Below, one piece after another: positions 18,339 to 28,223 of a stretch of 64,000 bases of DNA. The stretch is taken from the NCBI RefSeq assembly GCF_007475525.1, contig NZ_CP037899.1, forward strand, positions 1,302,001 through 1,366,000, in the 5' to 3' direction. The notes under the pieces are model-generated. The model had not been told where the DNA came from and did not search any database. It saw only the letters and a list, made by a program, of their open reading frames with translations. Made by a program: the position numbers and the translations under genes. Positions within the stretch are counted from its first letter, which is position 1, and each line of letters opens with the position of its first letter. Origin of the DNA: Methylacidiphilum kamchatkense Kam1 (lineage in GTDB: Bacteria; Verrucomicrobiota; Verrucomicrobiia; Methylacidiphilales; Methylacidiphilaceae).

Positions 18339-19449
18339 CCTTTTTTCCTTTTTGGTCTTTTACAGCATCAGCCGCCGAGGCTTCTTCTCTTTTCTTTTTG
18401 AAAATCCCACTAGCGACTGCATGCGCAGCCATCCCCAGGCCTGCTGCTCCAAGAAGGCTAAAGCCAAGCGTATCGGCATCCGTTTCGACTCCTAACAATT
18501 CGATCTTCGACAGCCTACTATAAAAAGGACCATTATCCCAGAATCCATCCTCCGAACAGCCAATACATCCATGGCCAGCCTGAATCGGAAACGCTACTCC
18601 TCCGTTCCACCGAGTAGTCGAACAGGCGTTATAGGTCGTCGGCCCACGACAGCCCACCTTATACAAGCAATATCCTTTCTTTGCCCCTTCATCATCCCAC
18701 TGTTCCACAAACTGCCCCGCATCAAAATGACCACGCCGGTAGCATTTGTCATGAATCCGCTGGCTATAAAACATCTTTGGCCTGTTCTGAGAATCCAATT
18801 CAGGGAACCGGTCAAAGGTGACCATATAGGTGATGATTCCCGTCATGACTTCTGCAATAGGAGGACAACCTGGAACACGAATAATTGGCTTGTCCTGAAT
18901 GATTTTATGGATAGGAGTCGCCCCTGTAGGATTAGGTTTTGCTGCTTGCACACAACCGTTAGAAGCACAACTGCCCCAAGCAATCACTGCTTTGGCATCT
19001 TTTGCCGCCCACCGAAGGTGTTCTAGGAACGGTTTGCCTCCGACTATACAGAACATTCCGTTTTCTTTGGTTGGAGGATTGCCTTCAACGGCTAAAAGAT
19101 ACTTGCCTTTATAATTTTCAACTGTTTCTTTTAAGGACTGTTCGGCCTGCCATCCGGAAGCAGCCATGAGCGTCTCATCATAGTCAAGAGATATCATTGA
19201 TAGAATCACATCTTTAACAAGGGGATGGCCTGAGCGAATGAAGGATTCTGAACAACATGTGCATTCCAAGCCATGGAGCCATATAACGGGTATTCTCGGC
19301 TTGGTTTCAAACGCATGGAGCATCTGCGGGACTACATCTATGCCAAGCCCCAAGCTGAAAGCTGAAAGAGTACAAAACTTTATAAAACTCCTTCTGCTAA
19401 TTCCTTGTTTATGAATCAGAGCATAAAAACTTTCTTCTTCGTATTTCAT
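18331..19449 (-). CDS. hupS: [NiFe]-hydrogenase small subunit, oxygen-tolerant group 1d type
   Basis: 372 residues from ATG 19449; this start gives MKYEEESFY, matching E. coli HyaA, so an upstream ATG at 19470 is less likely. A Tat signal (SRRSFIKF, 19-26) is followed by the Fe-S protein. The proximal cluster region ECTCCSESF (C63, C65, C66) and [14 protein letters not shown] (C161, C166) carry both extra cysteines that define the oxygen-tolerant 4Fe-3S cluster. Later cysteines in [26 protein letters not shown] and the [14 protein letters not shown] block bind medial and distal clusters. A C-terminal helix and a charged tail anchor it to the membrane. Confidence 0.96.
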   Translation of the reverse strand: MKYEEESFYALIHKQGISRRSFIKFCTLSAFSLGLGIDVVPQMLHAFETKPRIPVIWLHGLECTCCSESFIRSGHPLVKDVILSMISLDYDETLMAASGWQAEQSLKETVENYKGKYLLAVEGNPPTKENGMFCIVGGKPFLEHLRWAAKDAKAVIAWGSCASNGCVQAAKPNPTGATPIHKIIQDKPIIRVPGCPPIAEVMTGIITYMVTFDRFPELDSQNRPKMFYSQRIHDKCYRRGHFDAGQFVEQWDDEGAKKGYCLYKVGCRGPTTYNACSTTRWNGGVAFPIQAGHGCIGCSEDGFWDNGPFYSRLSKIELLGVETDADTLGFSLLGAAGLGMAAHAVASGIFKKKREEASAADAVKDQKGKKDE

Positions 19450-19775
19450 TCGCCCTCTTTTCCCTTCCATTATACCCCAGCCCCCTGGCTCTCAACAATT
19501 GAGCTTTGGGCCTTGATAAAGGCTCTTCGAATGCCCTATAAAAGTCATCTTCTCCCTGACGATACTATTAGGGTTTTCCACGCTTTTACGATCAGGATAG
19601 TCCATCCGAAAACCGAATGGAATAAAGAATCAGAGCTAAAAATATAATTTGTAAAAAGATAAATAATATTAATTATTTTTATATATTACTAAAATTAAAT
19701 TTTTAGATAATATTTTATTTACTTATACTTCTTTTAGGTGTATAAATTTTATTAATTAAACCAAAGGAGAAAAAT
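19450..19775. other. Divergent regulatory region between hydrogenase and formate dehydrogenase
   Basis: 326 bp, extremely AT-rich on the right side (19640-19760). It must hold the promoters of hupSLCH and of the formate dehydrogenase. I found no good -24/-12 element and cannot place a -35/-10 pair. A weak 13-bp inverted repeat CTCAACAATTGAG lies at 19491-19503. Confidence 0.4.
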
Positions 19776-20971
19776 ATGGCAAAAGTACTTTGTGTTCTTT
19801 ATCCCGATCCAGTGGATGGCTATCCAAAATCTTACATTCGGGATTCGATCCCTAAAATTGAAAAGTATCCAGATGGTCAAACGGTGCCTAATCCCAAGCG
19901 GATTGATTTTGTGCCAGGGGAACTCTTAGGATCTGTTTCGGGAGGGCTCGGTCTAAGGAAGTATCTGGAAGAACTTGGACACGAATTTATTGTTACTTCG
20001 GATAAGGACGGACCCAATTCTGTTTTCGAAAAAGAGCTACCCACTGCTGATGTCGTCATTTCTCAGCCGTTTTGGCCTGCCTATTTAACTCCTGAGCGCA
20101 TTAAGAAGGCTAAAAATTTAAAACTGGCTATTACGGCAGGGATTGGTTCAGATCATGTGGATATTCAGGCAGCCATAGAAGCAGGCATAACTGTCGCCGA
20201 AGTTACCTATTCCAATAGCATTAGCGTGGCTGAGCATGTGGTCATGATGATTCTTTCGCTTGTGAGGAATTATCTTCCTGCGCACGAATGGGCTGTCAAA
20301 GGAGGCTGGAATATAGCCGATTGCGCCGTAAGAGCTTATGACCTGGAAGGGATGCATGTCGGAACCGTCGCAGCAGGTAGAATCGGACTGGCCGTGCTCA
20401 GAAGACTAAAACCCTTCGATGTCCACCTGCACTATACAGATCGGCATAGGCTGCCTCCAGAAATCGAAAGGGAGCTCGGTGTTACCTATCACCCAGATGT
20501 TTATTCAATGGTCCCTCATTGTGATGTCATTACCATCAACTGTCCTTTGCATCCTTCTACCGAGCATCTTTTCAACGATCAGCTTTTTGAAAAATGCAAA
20601 CGGGGTGTTTTTATTGTGAACACCGCTAGAGGTAAAATCTGTGATCGAGACGCTGTGGTAAGAGCTGTGAAAAGTGGTAAAGTCGCAGCCTATGCAGGAG
20701 ACGTTTGGTTCCCGCAACCTCCTCCTGCCGATCATCCCTGGAGAACTATGCCTTACAATGGGATGACTCCCCATTATTCAGGAACAACCCTTTCAGCTCA
20801 AGCTCGATATGCTGCCGGGACAAGGGAAATTTTGGAATGCTTTTTGAGGGTCGGCCGATCCGAGAGGAATACCTGATTGTAAAAGGCGGCAAGCTTGCAG
20901 GAGTCGGGGCCCATTCCTACACAGCAGGCAGTACGACAAAAGGGGTGGAAGAACTATTAAAAAATAAATAA
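19776..20971 (+). CDS. fdh: NAD-dependent formate dehydrogenase (frameshifted near the 3' end)
   Basis: D-2-hydroxyacid-dehydrogenase-fold enzyme oxidising formate to CO2 with NAD+, the last step of methane and methanol oxidation. Signatures are SQPFWPAYLT, SNSISVAEHVVMMIL, the nucleotide loop GTVAAGRIGLAVL, INCPLHPSTEHLFN, the catalytic Arg in VNTARGK and the catalytic His in TPHYSGTTLSAQARYAAGTREIL. As written the frame stops at 20876, but the conserved tail (FEGRPIREEYLIVKGG, then AHSY) continues in the next frame to 20971. One extra T in the T5 run at 20841-20845 restores a protein of about 398 residues. RBS AAAGGAG precedes the ATG; a strong terminator follows. Confidence 0.93.
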
Positions 20972-20995
20972 CAATCCAGGTTTTTAACTAATACC

Positions 20996-21035
20996 ACGGC
21001 TTTTTCTCCATTCAGGAGAAAAAGCCGTATTTTTT
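20996..21035 (+). terminator. Rho-independent terminator after formate dehydrogenase
   Basis: A perfect 14-bp stem (20996-21009 with 21015-21028: ACGGCTTTTTCTCC and its complement) around the 5-base loop ATTCA, followed by AT and six T. It ends the rightward formate dehydrogenase transcript, immediately before the 3' end of the convergent rhomboid gene. Confidence 0.88.
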
Positions 21036-21038
21036 CTA

Positions 21039-21731
21039 TCAGTCTTCGATCGGGAAAATCTTCTTGAGGATCCAGCCTACCACCACTCCTGCGACAAATC
21101 CACCCACATGAGCCCACCAGGCCACTCCTCCTGCAGCCATACTTTCTGGACTCATTGCCATCAGAGAGCCACTGAAAAGCTGCATGAAAAACCAGAATCC
21201 TAAATAGAAAACCGCGGGAATCTCAGCAAAGGTATACCATCCAAAAAAGGGCACTAGGGTGATGATCCGACTATAAGGATAAAAAACAAAATAAGCGCCT
21301 AAAACGGCTGCAATGGCTCCAGACGCTCCAATAATAGGTAGAGTGGAATGCGGATCAGAAACGATCTGAACAATTTCAGAAACAAGACCACCGAAGAGAT
21401 AAAAAAAAAGATATCCTATGTGACCAAAACGATCTTCGACATTGTCTCCAAAAATCCAAAGATAAACCATATTCCCAAGAATATGAAAAAACCCTCCATG
21501 CAGAAACATGGAGCTTATAAAAGGAATGTAGCGGTGTGGATCTAACGTATCCCCACCAAATTCAGTCCAATAGACAAAACGAACAGGCACATTGCCATAA
21601 TCCAGAAGAAAATTTTGTAGTTGTTTGCCAAGAGATAGCTCGTAAAGAAAGACAAGCACATTGGTCAAAATTAACAAATTATTTACATATGGTCTTCTAG
21701 TACTGGGTATGGTATCAGCAATGGGAATCAT
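21039..21731 (-). CDS. Rhomboid-family intramembrane serine protease
   Basis: About 230 residues with six or more hydrophobic segments. MFLHGGFFHILGNMVYLWIFGDNVEDRFG is the L1/TM2 signature, the nucleophile lies in IIGASGAIAAVLGAY (GASG), and the catalytic His in WWAHVGGFVAGVVVG, so it is expected to be active. Rhomboids cleave transmembrane substrates within the membrane. The ATG at 21731 (MIPIADTIPSTRRPYVN) is the typical family start, so the upstream TTG is not used. It stands alone between convergent and divergent neighbours. Confidence 0.9.
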   Translation of the reverse strand: MIPIADTIPSTRRPYVNNLLILTNVLVFLYELSLGKQLQNFLLDYGNVPVRFVYWTEFGGDTLDPHRYIPFISSMFLHGGFFHILGNMVYLWIFGDNVEDRFGHIGYLFFYLFGGLVSEIVQIVSDPHSTLPIIGASGAIAAVLGAYFVFYPYSRIITLVPFFGWYTFAEIPAVFYLGFWFFMQLFSGSLMAMSPESMAAGGVAWWAHVGGFVAGVVVGWILKKIFPIED

Positions 21732-21947
21732 ACGACACAAATTACTTTTCAAATGATATCTTTAGAAAAGCCGAACTCCTACAAAACAAATAATAGCCTT
21801 ATTTTTTTAAAAAAACCTATCCGAAAACAAGGATTTTACCTAACTTCAACAAAAACGAAAATGCTTGCCACTGTCCGTTCCAACTTACTATTTTTAGAAT
21901 AAAGCAACCCGTTTTTTCTTTTTGTTATTTTTCCACCTTTTTCTAAA

Positions 21948-23204
21948 ATGAACACGATAGATAATTCTCTTGTCAAAACAGCTCTGGCTTATGGGAAAAC
22001 TGTAGAGGAAGTCCTTAATGCCCTTAAAAAACAAGGGATTCGCCAGCCTGAATTCTCAATTTGTTTTGCCTCAAGCACTTTTAATCAACAACAGGTAGTC
22101 AGTCAAATTAAACAATCATTAAGCGGTCATCTGTGGGGACTATCGAGCGCTGGGGAATTTAACGGCATAGAAGAAGCGATGACTTGTGGGGGTATTTTCA
22201 TGCTTTCCATTGAGCCATTAGCAAATGTCTTAAAATCCAATGTTTCCTATGGAACCATTGGTGTCGACGCCGAAAACAGCGCCAAAGCCATCGTGCAAAA
22301 AGCCTTTGAAGGACTTCATTTTGATCCTGAACTCCTCTATTTAGGATTTTCCGGGAAAAAACCGGCGGATTTGCTCAAAGCTACTCCTTTTTCTTTGCTT
22401 GTCGCTCATTCTCAGATTGGAACCGAAGAGAAATGCCTGAAAGGCATTTGCGAATATGTTGGGCGCGGAGTCCGAATTTCCGGAGGGAGCGGGGCTGACT
22501 CTCTCTATTTAGAAAGAGTCACCGAGACCTACTGTTATGCAGACGAGAAGGCAGAAAAAAACGCTCTTTCGGTTCTTGCCCTAGCCACTACTCTAAAGAA
22601 TGGGGTAGGCATAGCAAACGCTTTCCGTCCCGTACCTGGCAAAGGAGCGTTTGTAACAGAAAGCTTTGGAAGAGTCGTCTATTCTTTAAATCACCGCAGA
22701 GCTGCTGATGTCTATATGGAGTTGACCGCTTCTTCCTCATGGCAAGAAGCCTTTAATGCTTTTAATAGTCATCCTTTTGGAATAGTAGAACCAGTGAGTC
22801 ACTACTGGCATATCCATAGCCCGGCTGCCATCCAAAAGGATGGTTCGATGGCGTTCTTTTCAGAAATTCCTCAAGGCTCAGGAGTTTCCTTGCTCGAGGC
22901 TGATTCTCAAAGCCGGATTGAATCTACCCGTTTGGCCGTACAAAGAGCCATAGCCGATGCGGGGTATCCTCAAAAAATTGCCGCCGTTGTGCTCTTTAAC
23001 TGTATCCTTTGCCACCAACAGTCTGAAAGACTTAGAACCGGAAGAGCAGAAATCCAAGCTGTTAAATCTGTAGTCGGCGAAAATGTACCCCTGATTGGAG
23101 CTTCGACTTATGGGGAAACAGGCTACACTATCGCAGGCACTGTAGGCCATCACAATCAAACTACGACGGTCTGGCTGCTTGGCGATGAGCCGATTACCCG
23201 TTAA
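21948..23204 (+). CDS. FIST-domain sensory protein
   Basis: 418 residues covering both halves of the FIST family: the N-terminal domain (FSICFASSTFNQQQVV, GLSSAGEFNG, GGIFMLSIEP) and FIST_C (RAADVYMELTASSSW, then GVSLLEADSQSRIESTRLAVQRAI and PLIGASTYGETGY near the end). FIST domains are predicted small-ligand sensors, often fused or linked to signalling proteins; here no output domain is attached. It is soluble and has no signal peptide. Its stop touches the frame containing the downstream VanZ-like gene. Confidence 0.85.
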   Translation: MNTIDNSLVKTALAYGKTVEEVLNALKKQGIRQPEFSICFASSTFNQQQVVSQIKQSLSGHLWGLSSAGEFNGIEEAMTCGGIFMLSIEPLANVLKSNVSYGTIGVDAENSAKAIVQKAFEGLHFDPELLYLGFSGKKPADLLKATPFSLLVAHSQIGTEEKCLKGICEYVGRGVRISGGSGADSLYLERVTETYCYADEKAEKNALSVLALATTLKNGVGIANAFRPVPGKGAFVTESFGRVVYSLNHRRAADVYMELTASSSWQEAFNAFNSHPFGIVEPVSHYWHIHSPAAIQKDGSMAFFSEIPQGSGVSLLEADSQSRIESTRLAVQRAIADAGYPQKIAAVVLFNCILCHQQSERLRTGRAEIQAVKSVVGENVPLIGASTYGETGYTIAGTVGHHNQTTTVWLLGDEPITR

Positions 23205-23377
23205 TGCCCTTAGCTGATTCAAAAAGAACTAGGGATTGGATTTTCGTGCTGGAACCTCAAACAAGGAAGCTTCGTTGCCTGTCCGCAATTGAAAATCACA
23301 AACTTTTTTCCATAAATTTCTTATTTTTTCTTTTCTCTATCCGTTTTCAAGGTTACGTTTACAACCATTCTTTCAAC

Positions 23378-23779
23378 ATGCACCGAAAGATTGGTAAATG
23401 GGTCCTTGCTTTTTTGTACTGTGATTTAATCCTCGCCTTTTCTTCGTTGCCAGGGTCTACGCTTTCTGTAATCACTAAAAATGTATCGGATAAAATCCTC
23501 CACTTTTTTGCCTATTCGATTCTCGGGTGGCTTTTTTGCCAAGCTTCCATGAAACTTCTCTATGGGATAGCCCTCGCTGCACTCTTTGGAATGATCGACG
23601 AAAACTATCAAAGACTTATCCCTGGCCGACAATGTGATTTTTATGACTGGTTAGCAGACTGTCTTGGAGCAACCGCTGGTGCAATCCTTAGCGTTGGCAT
23701 GCTTAGACTTTCTCAAGCAAAGAAAAAAATGAACCATTTTTCTGATTATAAAAATATAAAACTAAAGAGAAATAAATAA
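23378..23779 (+). CDS. VanZ-like membrane protein
   Basis: About 133 residues beginning MHRKIGKW. Hydrophobic segments and the motifs SDKILHFFAYSILGWLF and DENYQRLIPGRQCDFYDWLADCLGA are the VanZ-like family hallmark (K..H...Y, then E..Q...PGR..D..D...N/D..G). The open frame reaches back to 23204, but residues before 23378 show no homology-like pattern and the ATG at 23378 starts right at the family N-terminus. The role of chromosomal VanZ-like proteins outside glycopeptide resistance is not defined. Confidence 0.8.
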   Translation: MHRKIGKWVLAFLYCDLILAFSSLPGSTLSVITKNVSDKILHFFAYSILGWLFCQASMKLLYGIALAALFGMIDENYQRLIPGRQCDFYDWLADCLGATAGAILSVGMLRLSQAKKKMNHFSDYKNIKLKRNK

Positions 23780-23788
23780 CTCTCCTAG

Positions 23789-24205
23789 CTAATGGGCGAC
23801 ACTTTCAGAATTAATTTCCAAGAGATGGCCATCGGGATCCAAAAGAAAGATTTGAGGAAACCCAGCAACACTTTCCAGATTGATCTTTAGTCGGAAGGCT
23901 GGATCGGTTGACTCTTCGCTGTAGCCTCTTTCTTTTAGCCAAGTCAAAGCCTCCGTTATGTTTTTAACCCGAAAAGCGACGTGTCTGGCTTTGGTGTCTA
24001 TCCTAAGGCTTTCTGTATTAGGGAGTGGAGAAGACCCAACGGTTAGATGCAGCTGCTGGTTTCCAACCTCAAACCAAGCACCAGGAAAAGAAAAAGGAGG
24101 CCTAGCAATCTGTTTTAAACCAAGGACTTCAGTATAAAACCGAATCGAGCGTTCTAAATCTTTTACGGGAAGAGTAACATGGTGGATAGCCTGCATTGCA
24201 ACCAT
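23789..24205 (-). CDS. VOC-superfamily (glyoxalase-like) protein
   Basis: 138 residues with two beta-alpha-beta-beta-beta modules: AIHHVTLPVKDLERSIRFYTEVLGLK, then HVAFRVKNITEALTWLKERGY and IFLLDPDGHLLEINSE. The candidate metal ligands are the H in HHVTL, the H in QLHLTV, the H in RHVAF and the E in LEINS. It fits the glyoxalase or dioxygenase family; the substrate is unknown. Two possible starts (M1 and M4) are not separable here. Confidence 0.85.
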   Translation of the reverse strand: MVAMQAIHHVTLPVKDLERSIRFYTEVLGLKQIARPPFSFPGAWFEVGNQQLHLTVGSSPLPNTESLRIDTKARHVAFRVKNITEALTWLKERGYSEESTDPAFRLKINLESVAGFPQIFLLDPDGHLLEINSESVAH

Positions 24206-24280
24206 AAGAAAAAGAATCTTATTGTTTTTTTAGTATCTCTCTGGTAAGCTCTTTTCAATTCTAATTTAAAAAAAACGTAT

Positions 24281-24490
24281 ATGAAATGCTGGTTTTGCGA
24301 AGAAGAAGCCCGGGGAACCTGTGCAGCCTGCGGTCGAGCCTTATGCCATCATCATGCTCATATCCATGATGAAATGACGTTGGCCAAGTCGGATACAAGT
24401 ACTGGTTATAGCAGTTACTATAATGTCTACGGTGCCTTAAAATGTTCTGAATGCAAATTAGAATGGCGTTCGTACAAACCACATGGCTAA
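24281..24490 (+). CDS. Small zinc-ribbon-like cysteine-rich protein
   Basis: 69 residues. C3-x2-C6, C14-x2-C17, C22 with HHHAH, then C55-x2-C58 late in the protein form a multi-Cys/His pattern of a B-box or zinc-ribbon type (MKCWFCEEEARGTCAACGRALCHHHAH). A tyrosine- and serine-rich stretch separates the two halves. It is probably a zinc-binding cytoplasmic protein. It converges with the GH13 gene; no partner is suggested by context. Confidence 0.7.
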   Translation: MKCWFCEEEARGTCAACGRALCHHHAHIHDEMTLAKSDTSTGYSSYYNVYGALKCSECKLEWRSYKPHG

Positions 24491-24524
24491 CGATCCCCCC
24501 CTATGCTATGAGGGGAAAATTGAT

Positions 24525-25481
24525 TTAGGAATGAGTCAACTGCCTAATTCTTTCCGACAGGTTCCATCGACCAGGTAACTCCTCTATCCACCATCTTTTG
24601 GTGGTTTTGACTACATCTAGTTTTCTTCTAAATCCAAATTCAAAGCCCGCTGGAATGAGTACGCCATCGCTCTGCTCATAGGCTCGATGCAGTTTTAACA
24701 GAGCTTCTTCAAAAGAAGCACAACGTGCAGTGTCATGACTCTCAGGAAAACCAATGAGTTTGATCGATTCCCGCCTGTAGAGTTCCCGCTGTTGCGGCCA
24801 CCATTCCGCTTTCCCATCCCACCAAAAAATGGAGCTTGCCATATAATCAAAGCCGCTTTTGGCAATGCTGACCACCTGTTCTGGAGGACAACCTAAAGCT
24901 TCTCCAAAAAACAGAACTTCCGGAAGGATCGACCGGCCAGAGGCAATCAACTCTTTCCAAATGGCTGGTGAAATCCCATAGGCGTAATCCGCTCTAAATC
25001 CATCGACTCCCAAATCCAACCAGTATTTAATGACCGATTTCTGATAATCAACGAGACCTTTATTTGAATAGTCAAGCTGAGCAAGATCTTTCCAACTAAT
25101 CCACTGACCATTGTCAATACAACCAGGATTTTTTGGCTGTCCTCCTTCCCAAACAATCCAATCAGGATGTTCTTTGATTAAAGGAGAATCTATGGCAATG
25201 TGATTAGCCACCAGATCAACCCATACTTCAAGCCCTTGCTGATGACAAAGGGTTACAAACCGCTGGAATGCTTCTTCGGTTCCATATTCGGGAGCAATCG
25301 CCTTTGGGTTTAATATGGAATAGATACTTCCAGAAGCACCACAAGGGCTAATTGGATTAAGAAAAATTACGTCAAAACCCATCCAAACAATCCTCTCTAG
25401 ATGATTTTCCCAATCCTTTATGGTACCCAAAAGCCTTGGGAAAATGTTATAGATCCAAATTTTTTTCTGCTCTCTTCCCAT
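24525..25481 (-). CDS. GH13 alpha-amylase-family protein
   Basis: A compact 318-residue TIM-barrel enzyme. FPRLLGTIKDWENHLERIVWMGFDVIFLNPISPCG is the start of the barrel, VDLVANH is region I, VDGFRADYAYG supplies the nucleophile Asp, FFGEALG the acid-base Glu and GFPESHDTAR the third carboxylate. The sequence has some likeness to GlgE/maltosyltransferase-type barrels but is far shorter and has no N-terminal or C-terminal beta domain. It is cytoplasmic and the last gene of the GT4-GH57-GH13 unit, so a role in alpha-glucan turnover or synthesis is likely. Confidence 0.85.
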   Translation of the reverse strand: MGREQKKIWIYNIFPRLLGTIKDWENHLERIVWMGFDVIFLNPISPCGASGSIYSILNPKAIAPEYGTEEAFQRFVTLCHQQGLEVWVDLVANHIAIDSPLIKEHPDWIVWEGGQPKNPGCIDNGQWISWKDLAQLDYSNKGLVDYQKSVIKYWLDLGVDGFRADYAYGISPAIWKELIASGRSILPEVLFFGEALGCPPEQVVSIAKSGFDYMASSIFWWDGKAEWWPQQRELYRRESIKLIGFPESHDTARCASFEEALLKLHRAYEQSDGVLIPAGFEFGFRRKLDVVKTTKRWWIEELPGRWNLSERIRQLTHS

Positions 25482-25605
25482 TATTCTTTAAGTTTTTTTT
25501 AATTTAAAAATAATTAGTGAATAATCAATAAATACTTATGAAAGCAGCCTAGCCCTCGCCCCTGTTATTCCAATAAGCAGACTTTACAAGTAGGCACCTT
25601 CTTTT

Positions 25606-26750
25606 TTAAGGTATTGCTTTGTAAGCTTGATCAATCAGTTCATAAAGCTTAGGAAGCCACGACTCCCCCAGAAGAGATAACAACTCGTTTCTGATTGCAG
25701 TAATAGTTTGCGCATTTCTTGAAGTTTCCTTGTATATTCAGGCTCACTGTGCGCAGGTTGTTCTTTAGCTTTTTCCCAGTACTTGGCACTGAGTCTGTAG
25801 ATGGCTTCTAGAGCTTGCTTTTGGGATTGAGAGCCTGTCCACTGTGAAAAATCGTATCCTGAGGTCGATCCAACATTCCATGCCCCAGTCTGTACGTGCA
25901 CCTTCTCTGTCGGAGGATGTTGCTCAAGATAATCAGCCAGAAATACCAATTCAATATCTCCTTGAGCCTCAATTTTTTCCAGATAAGGTGAAAAGAAATA
26001 GCCCCAGAAATTCGCCGAATCGCTTAAGTTTCTAAACCATCCTCCATTTTCACCGTCCGTCCATGTTGTGATCAAGACAGGAGAAGCACATGACTTCGTC
26101 TTATTCTTTGCTTCCCCCATGAACCATACCGGATCCATTCCGCTTTGTTGGGCATTGCTTAAATCTCTTTCTCTAGGGACAATGGCAATACTTTTCCCTT
26201 TCCATTCGGCAAGATACCCCTGATAGGGGGAGGCAGGTTGACCGTCTTGTCTGCGAATATGAGCACTGTCCACAATGACATAGCTATAGCCCGCCTCCAC
26301 CAAATAAGGGATCATTTCCATGGTAAAACCCATTTCGGGAGGAAAAAAACCTTTAGGCCTTCTGCCGAAAACCTTTTCAATACATTGGCGATGCAGCCAT
26401 AGTTGTTCTTCCCAATCTTCTTTAGGGATAATGGGAAAGACGGGATGAAAATACCCCATGCCCACAAGCTCGATATTAGAAAGTTGCTTGTAGGCCTCAA
26501 GCATTCTTCCAAGATCAAGAATATCTTGACTCTTTTGCTGGATTGAAGGATCTAAAAACTGTTCCAGCAAGGTCCCAGAAAAGCCAAAATGGACTTTGGC
26601 CTTATCTCCATACCGTTTTAAGAAGTGGATAGGCCGTTCATAAGCTAAAAGAATCTGCTGTGCTTCCCACCGATTAGTATCTAACAATAGATTCAAATTC
26701 CCTAGAGGTTGATGCATATGAAGGCCAAGGGCATGACATATTTTTGGCAT
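25606..26750 (-). CDS. GH57-family glycoside hydrolase (frameshifted at the 3' end)
   Basis: Alpha-glucan-active GH57 barrel: ICHALGLHMHQPLGNL at the N-terminus, GMGYFHPVFPIIPKEDWEEQL, the PPEMGFTMEMIPYLVEAGY block with the nucleophile Glu, and ITTWTDGENGGWF with a second acidic residue. The written frame stops at 25635 as SRGFLSFMN, but one more G in the G5 run (plus-strand C5 at 25665-25669) gives WGESWLPKLYELIDQAYKAIP and a stop at 25606, the expected family tail. The start ATG at 26750 is chosen because AAAGGAG lies 8 bases upstream. About 380 residues when repaired. Probably branching or transferase action on glycogen. Confidence 0.88.
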
Positions 26751-26800
26751 AACCACAACTCCTTTGGATTCCATCTTTTAAGAAGCCCCTCACAAATGCC

Positions 26801-27958
26801 CTAAAATAAGGAATAATAACAACGTTCCGTTAGTGCTGCAACTGAATCCCAACTAAACGATTCTTCTGCTGCCTTTCGGCCGTTTTGGCCCATCCAACGA
26901 CTATGCTCAAAATTTTTCATGATTTCGCAACAGCCCCATGCTATCGATTCTGGGGTTGGATATACCTTATAGCCATTTATCCCATGCCATACAAATTCTG
27001 AACCATTATGCGTTGCGATGACAGGCTTGCCCGCTGCCCACCCCTCAAGAACGGCTATGCCAAAGGGCTCGTTCCGCGAAGGAAGAACAACCGCATCCAC
27101 CGCACGAAAAAGATCATGCAGATCCGCCCCAAACCTATGTCCTATGAATCGTACAGCATGCCGGATACCAAGCTGCCAAGATCGAGATTCCAGCTGAGAG
27201 CGCAAGTATCCATCACCCGCAAAAATGAACTTGGCGTTGCCATTGAATTTAAGAATCCAAGGAATCGCTTCTAAAAGAAGATCTGGGCCTTTCTGATGGG
27301 TCAATCGGCCACAAAAAAGAAATGTTGGATCCATCGGTCCAATACCATATCTTGCCTTGACTGCTGCCGGATCAATAAAACCGCTAAAAGGAGTCACACT
27401 AATCCCATTGGGAATAACCCAGATTTTGCCTTCCCATTGATGATAAATGGAAACAATTTCCCATTTCAACTGATTGGATACAGCTATAATTCTATCGGCA
27501 TAATGAGCACCTTCTCCTTCTAGGTGACGGATCCTAGCAGAATTGCCTCCATGATGACAGTTCCCACAGCGACCATATTCCGTAGAATGAAGGGTAAAAA
27601 CAAAGCGTCTGCCACGACCCCATTTTGCCCATTTCCCAGCCATTGAGGTCAACCAGTCATGCGCATGGACAATGTCAAAGCCCCCAGCATAATCTTCTTC
27701 CTTCCAAAGATGCCCAATAAATGATCTGCATAAATTATGCATTTCGGTTACAAAATCTGGATGAAAAGCAAAATCACACCGATGATAATGCACCCCATCA
27801 ATACAATCATAGTGGCTCATCCAATTCTGTCTTCTAGTAAAAACATGTACTTGATGGCCCCGACGGGACAACGCGGCGGCTAGCTCTGTCACATGTACAG
27901 CTAATCCTCCAACAGCAATTGAATGAAGAGTTTCCCAAGACAACATGGCTATTTTCAT
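26801..27958 (-). CDS. GT4 glycosyltransferase, glycogen-synthase-like
   Basis: 385 residues with GT-B fold. It opens MKIAMLSWETLHSIAVGGLAVHVTELAAALSRRGHQVHVFTRR, contains DIVHAHDWLTSMAG and ADRIIAVSNQLKWEI, and its C-lobe has FLFCGRLTHQKGPDLLLEAIPWI and VLPSRNEPFGIAVLEGWAAGKPVIA (the EX7E region). This GT4 type is regularly paired with GH57 enzymes in bacterial alpha-glucan synthesis. It is first in the leftward GT4-GH57-GH13 unit, with about 50 bases to the next start. Confidence 0.9.
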   Translation of the reverse strand: MKIAMLSWETLHSIAVGGLAVHVTELAAALSRRGHQVHVFTRRQNWMSHYDCIDGVHYHRCDFAFHPDFVTEMHNLCRSFIGHLWKEEDYAGGFDIVHAHDWLTSMAGKWAKWGRGRRFVFTLHSTEYGRCGNCHHGGNSARIRHLEGEGAHYADRIIAVSNQLKWEIVSIYHQWEGKIWVIPNGISVTPFSGFIDPAAVKARYGIGPMDPTFLFCGRLTHQKGPDLLLEAIPWILKFNGNAKFIFAGDGYLRSQLESRSWQLGIRHAVRFIGHRFGADLHDLFRAVDAVVLPSRNEPFGIAVLEGWAAGKPVIATHNGSEFVWHGINGYKVYPTPESIAWGCCEIMKNFEHSRWMGQNGRKAAEESFSWDSVAALTERCYYSLF

Positions 27959-28223
27959 AATGTATTTTAAAGACTCAACAGGTTAACATTGTGATGATTA
28001 ATACAATAAATCCAGATTATAATCTATAACCACCCTAGAGCAGAGTAAGGGTTTGCCTAATTTAAAATAAATATTTTTCTGTATATTGATTTAGAATTTT
28101 TTTTGCTTATTGTTCTTTTTTAGCCATCAGCCCTTGGGTCAAAGCTTCTCTACAGTTGGCTTTCTTTTTTTCTTTCCTATTTTTAAAGAGTCGTTACTCT
28201 TTTTTCTCAATCCTGCCTAAAAA

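Noticed and set aside
18025-18495. A 156-codon rightward frame across the hydrogenase hupL/hupS junction
   Set aside because: It is the antisense shadow of two certain genes and shows no recognisable motif.
18571-19026. A 151-codon rightward frame opposite hupS
   Set aside because: Antisense to the strongly conserved small subunit; no ribosome site and no homology-like pattern.
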